Positions 16,511 to 16,550 of a stretch of 16,550 nucleotides of DNA are shown one piece after another. The notes under the pieces were generated by a model. That model saw nothing but the letters and a program-made list of their open reading frames with translations, was not told where the DNA came from and did not search any database. The DNA is taken from the NCBI GenBank assembly GCA_002309415.1, contig DBXC01000006.1:305-16854 (forward strand), read 5' to 3'. Position 1 is the first letter of the stretch, and each line of letters begins with the position of its first letter. The DNA comes from Dehalococcoidia bacterium UBA1222 (lineage in GTDB: Bacteria > Chloroflexota > Dehalococcoidia > Dehalococcoidales > UBA1222). The position numbers were made by a program, and so were the translations under genes.

Positions 16511-16539
16511 TTGACACTGTATTTTTGACGTGATATATT
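16511..16539 (+). promoter_or_regulatory. Consensus sigma-70-type promoter for a gene beyond the window
   Basis: TTGACA (16511-16516), a spacer of exactly 17 bases, and TATATT (16534-16539) form a near-perfect housekeeping promoter, 13 bases after the fumarase stop and pointing right. The gene it drives is outside the window. Confidence 0.65.
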
Positions 16540-16550
16540 TTTGCCCATTC

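Overview
The window looks like a piece of a Bacillota chromosome, most likely an anaerobic gut or rumen Clostridia-type bacterium. This rests on AGGAG-like ribosome binding sites, a TTGACA-17-TATATT promoter, several BspA-type leucine-rich-repeat (LRR) genes, a von Willebrand A protein of a type I associate with Lachnospiraceae and Ruminococcaceae, and a short malic enzyme followed by a class II fumarase. The taxonomy is inference. There are no RNA genes, CRISPR arrays, transposases or integrases, and no gene-free stretch longer than 300 bases.

Left block (1-5486, all minus strand, transcribed right to left): a 169-residue unknown protein with a histidine cluster, then a 1339-residue Dna2/TM0106-like protein (Cas4-type Fe-S nuclease plus SF1 helicase), then an LRR gene that runs off the left edge. 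The LRR gene contains a recent 276-bp internal duplication. The gaps of 92 and 52 bases are compatible with one operon.

Middle (5683-10639, plus strand): a von Willebrand A gene has lost its first ~20 codons, including the DxSGS metal site, at a sharp junction. A strong hairpin follows, then a visibly AT-rich pair of DUF262 genes joined by an ATGA overlap. The first has the full DUF262 + DUF1524 (HNH) layout of GmrSD/SspE-type restriction enzymes. The second has an intact DGQQRLTT motif but no visible HNH motif, and a long C-terminal region I do not recognise. This pair is the best candidate for an anti-phage system in the window.

Right of the pair (10691-13844): an unknown acidic protein (minus), a 530-residue LRR protein (minus) built from 89-residue cassettes, and a 218-residue LRR protein (plus), divergently transcribed. 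The 3' end of the minus LRR gene lies antisense to what looks like the vestigial start of another plus-strand LRR gene, a sign of rearrangement.

Right end (13929-16497, plus): NAD(P)-malic enzyme and class II fumarase, 19 bases apart, an ordinary metabolic operon linking pyruvate, malate and fumarate. A consensus promoter at the extreme right drives something outside the window.

Overall this reads as an accessory region next to core metabolism. It holds two separate candidate DNA-defence modules (nuclease-helicase and DUF262 pair), interspersed with LRR genes that show no secretion signal and are evidently recombining.
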